Positions 63,148 through 64,000 of a DNA stretch of 64,000 nt are shown piece after piece. The first letter of the stretch is position 1. Every line of letters starts with the position of its first letter. The stretch is from Listeria ivanovii subsp. londoniensis (GTDB taxonomy: Bacteria; Bacillota; Bacilli; Lactobacillales; Listeriaceae): NCBI RefSeq assembly GCF_000763495.1, contig NZ_CP009576.1, forward strand, positions 506,001-570,000, in the 5' to 3' direction. A program made the translations under genes and the position numbers. Under the pieces are notes generated by a model, which was given only the letters and a program-made list of their open reading frames with translations, was not told the origin of the DNA and did not search any database.

Positions 63148-63870
63148 ATGAGACTACGAATCAATTGTGATTTTGAATCAAATATAATTCCAAAAGATTA
63201 TCGAAGTAAAATAATCAGTTTATTCAAAACAGGAATTGAGAAAACTGTCCCAGAAAAATATCAAGCTTTTTTTGGAAGTAATCAAAGGAAAAATTATACT
63301 TTTTCAGTATATCTTCCTAAACCTCAAAATAAAAAAATGGAAATTTATTTAGAAGAGAAGAATTGTATCATTAATTTTTCTACTGGAAATGCAGAAACAG
63401 GTGTGATTTTTTATAACGCTTTTATGCAATTAAAGAATAATAAAATACCATTTTCATCTCAAAATAATATCACTATTAAAAGTGTTATCATGGATACGGA
63501 GAAAAAAATCATCGGAGAAAAAACAGTTTTGAAAACGCTTTCTCCTATTATTAGTCGAAATCACCATAAAGATACGTATAAAAATTGGTTTTATAGTTTT
63601 GAAAATGAAGCGTTTGAATCAACTTTAAAAAGAAATATGTCTCCTTTTTTAGAAGAGGAGTTTGGGGTACAAGCTCGTTATGATTTAGAGAAAATGAAAA
63701 TAACGCCAATTTCAATGAAAAAAGTAGTTGTTTATTGCCATGATATACATATTGAAAGTTCGGTAGGCGTATTTGAATTAACAGCAGAACCTTATTTACA
63801 AAAATATTTTCTTCAAAACGGACTCGGTACAATGACGGGATCTGGTTTTGGGATGATAGAGCAGCTTTAG
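63148..63870 (+). CDS. cas6: CRISPR endoribonuclease Cas6
   Basis: The protein has 240 residues. AGGAGG precedes ATG 63148. The start MRLRINCDFESNIIPKDY and the C-terminal glycine-rich loop GLGTMTGSGFGMIEQL are Cas6 hallmarks. Cas6 cuts the array transcript in the repeat, making the crRNAs for Cascade. In the I-B operon it comes first, before cas8. The next gene starts 17 nt downstream. Confidence 0.9.
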   Translation: MRLRINCDFESNIIPKDYRSKIISLFKTGIEKTVPEKYQAFFGSNQRKNYTFSVYLPKPQNKKMEIYLEEKNCIINFSTGNAETGVIFYNAFMQLKNNKIPFSSQNNITIKSVIMDTEKKIIGEKTVLKTLSPIISRNHHKDTYKNWFYSFENEAFESTLKRNMSPFLEEEFGVQARYDLEKMKITPISMKKVVVYCHDIHIESSVGVFELTAEPYLQKYFLQNGLGTMTGSGFGMIEQL

Positions 63871-63887
63871 AACGGAGGTGGATTTTT

Positions 63888-64000
63888 ATGCAAACAGAGA
63901 TTGAATTAAAAGCGAGTGATTGGCTTGTAAACGCTGGTATAGTTGGTTTTCTTAATATTGTTGGAAAAGAAAACGTGCGGATAGATGGACAGACAATGTA
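63888..64000 (+). CDS. Start of Cas8-type (Cst1/Cas8b-like) gene, cut by window edge
   Basis: Only 37 codons are visible: MQTEIELKASDWLVNAGIVGFLNIVG. GGAGGTGG precedes ATG 63888. The start GIVGFLNIV resembles the first residues of Cst1/Cas8b1, the large Cascade subunit, and the position behind cas6 agrees. The rest is outside the window, so the name is tentative. Confidence 0.65.
   Translation, partial: MQTEIELKASDWLVNAGIVGFLNIVGKENVRIDGQTM

Overview
The window is a low-GC Listeria chromosome segment. Evidence: a PgdA-type peptidoglycan deacetylase, InlA/InlB-family internalins with LPXTG or GW anchors, a locus shaped like rliB beside prs, the Lin0512 family, and a gene order that mostly follows the inlA-to-lmo0517 stretch of L. 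monocytogenes as I remember it. Gene content differs from L. monocytogenes EGD-e in the internalin locus and the type VII toxin islands. The sequence alone does not fix the species within the Listeria sensu stricto group.

Layout. (1) 1-2.8 kb: 5'-truncated pgdA, a small DUF2829 gene, an SDR oxidoreductase and a QueT-like transporter. (2) 3.0-16.5 kb: five internalins in a row. The first is secreted, with an unrecognised C-terminal domain. Two inlA-type (LPXTG) plus inlB-type (GW) pairs follow, with similar start regions and terminators, as a duplicated module would leave. (3) 16.6-33.2 kb: condensation-fold protein, DUF2004 protein, class B PBP, LCP protein, membrane proteins, a transglutaminase/DUF58/MoxR operon, and a PucR regulator with a permease/DUF917/hydantoinase operon. 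(4) 33.3-36.7 kb: a type VII secretion LXG toxin island with two small partners, toxin, probable immunity gene, a decayed second LXG fragment and a truncated oxidoreductase. (5) 36.7-44.2 kb: HD hydrolase, PH-domain protein, RlmN, effector-binding protein, a Fur-type iron cluster (isdG, nitroreductase), a cysteine-free L32, stress-type SDR genes and a Nudix hydrolase. (6) 44.2-49.1 kb: LysR regulator divergent from an Fe-S flavin ene-reductase, aroE and aroD, probably a shikimate/quinate-use cluster. (7) 49.2-57.5 kb: SGNH hydrolase, a candidate small RNA, DUF896, prs, an rliB-like one-repeat CRISPR locus, lipoprotein, amidotransferase, Lin0512, MarR, an LPXTG internalin, UspA and a phosphatase lipoprotein with a probable attenuated leader. 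(8) 57.7-64.0 kb: a 33-repeat CRISPR array, a T7SS lipase-toxin (TslA-like) module, an orphan CRISPR leader, then cas6 and the start of a cas8-type gene of a subtype I-B system that runs off the window.

The most notable structure is CRISPR-related. Three separate loci (51.6, 57.8 and 62.8 kb) carry the same leader core, GGTAAGATGGGAGT, each exactly 18 nt before a GTTTTAA repeat start. One has a single repeat, one has 33, and one has only a decayed repeat next to the cas genes. A predicted type VII phospholipase toxin module sits between the large array and cas6. The other accessory hot spots are the duplicated inlAB locus and the LXG island with its apparent toxin-tip exchange.
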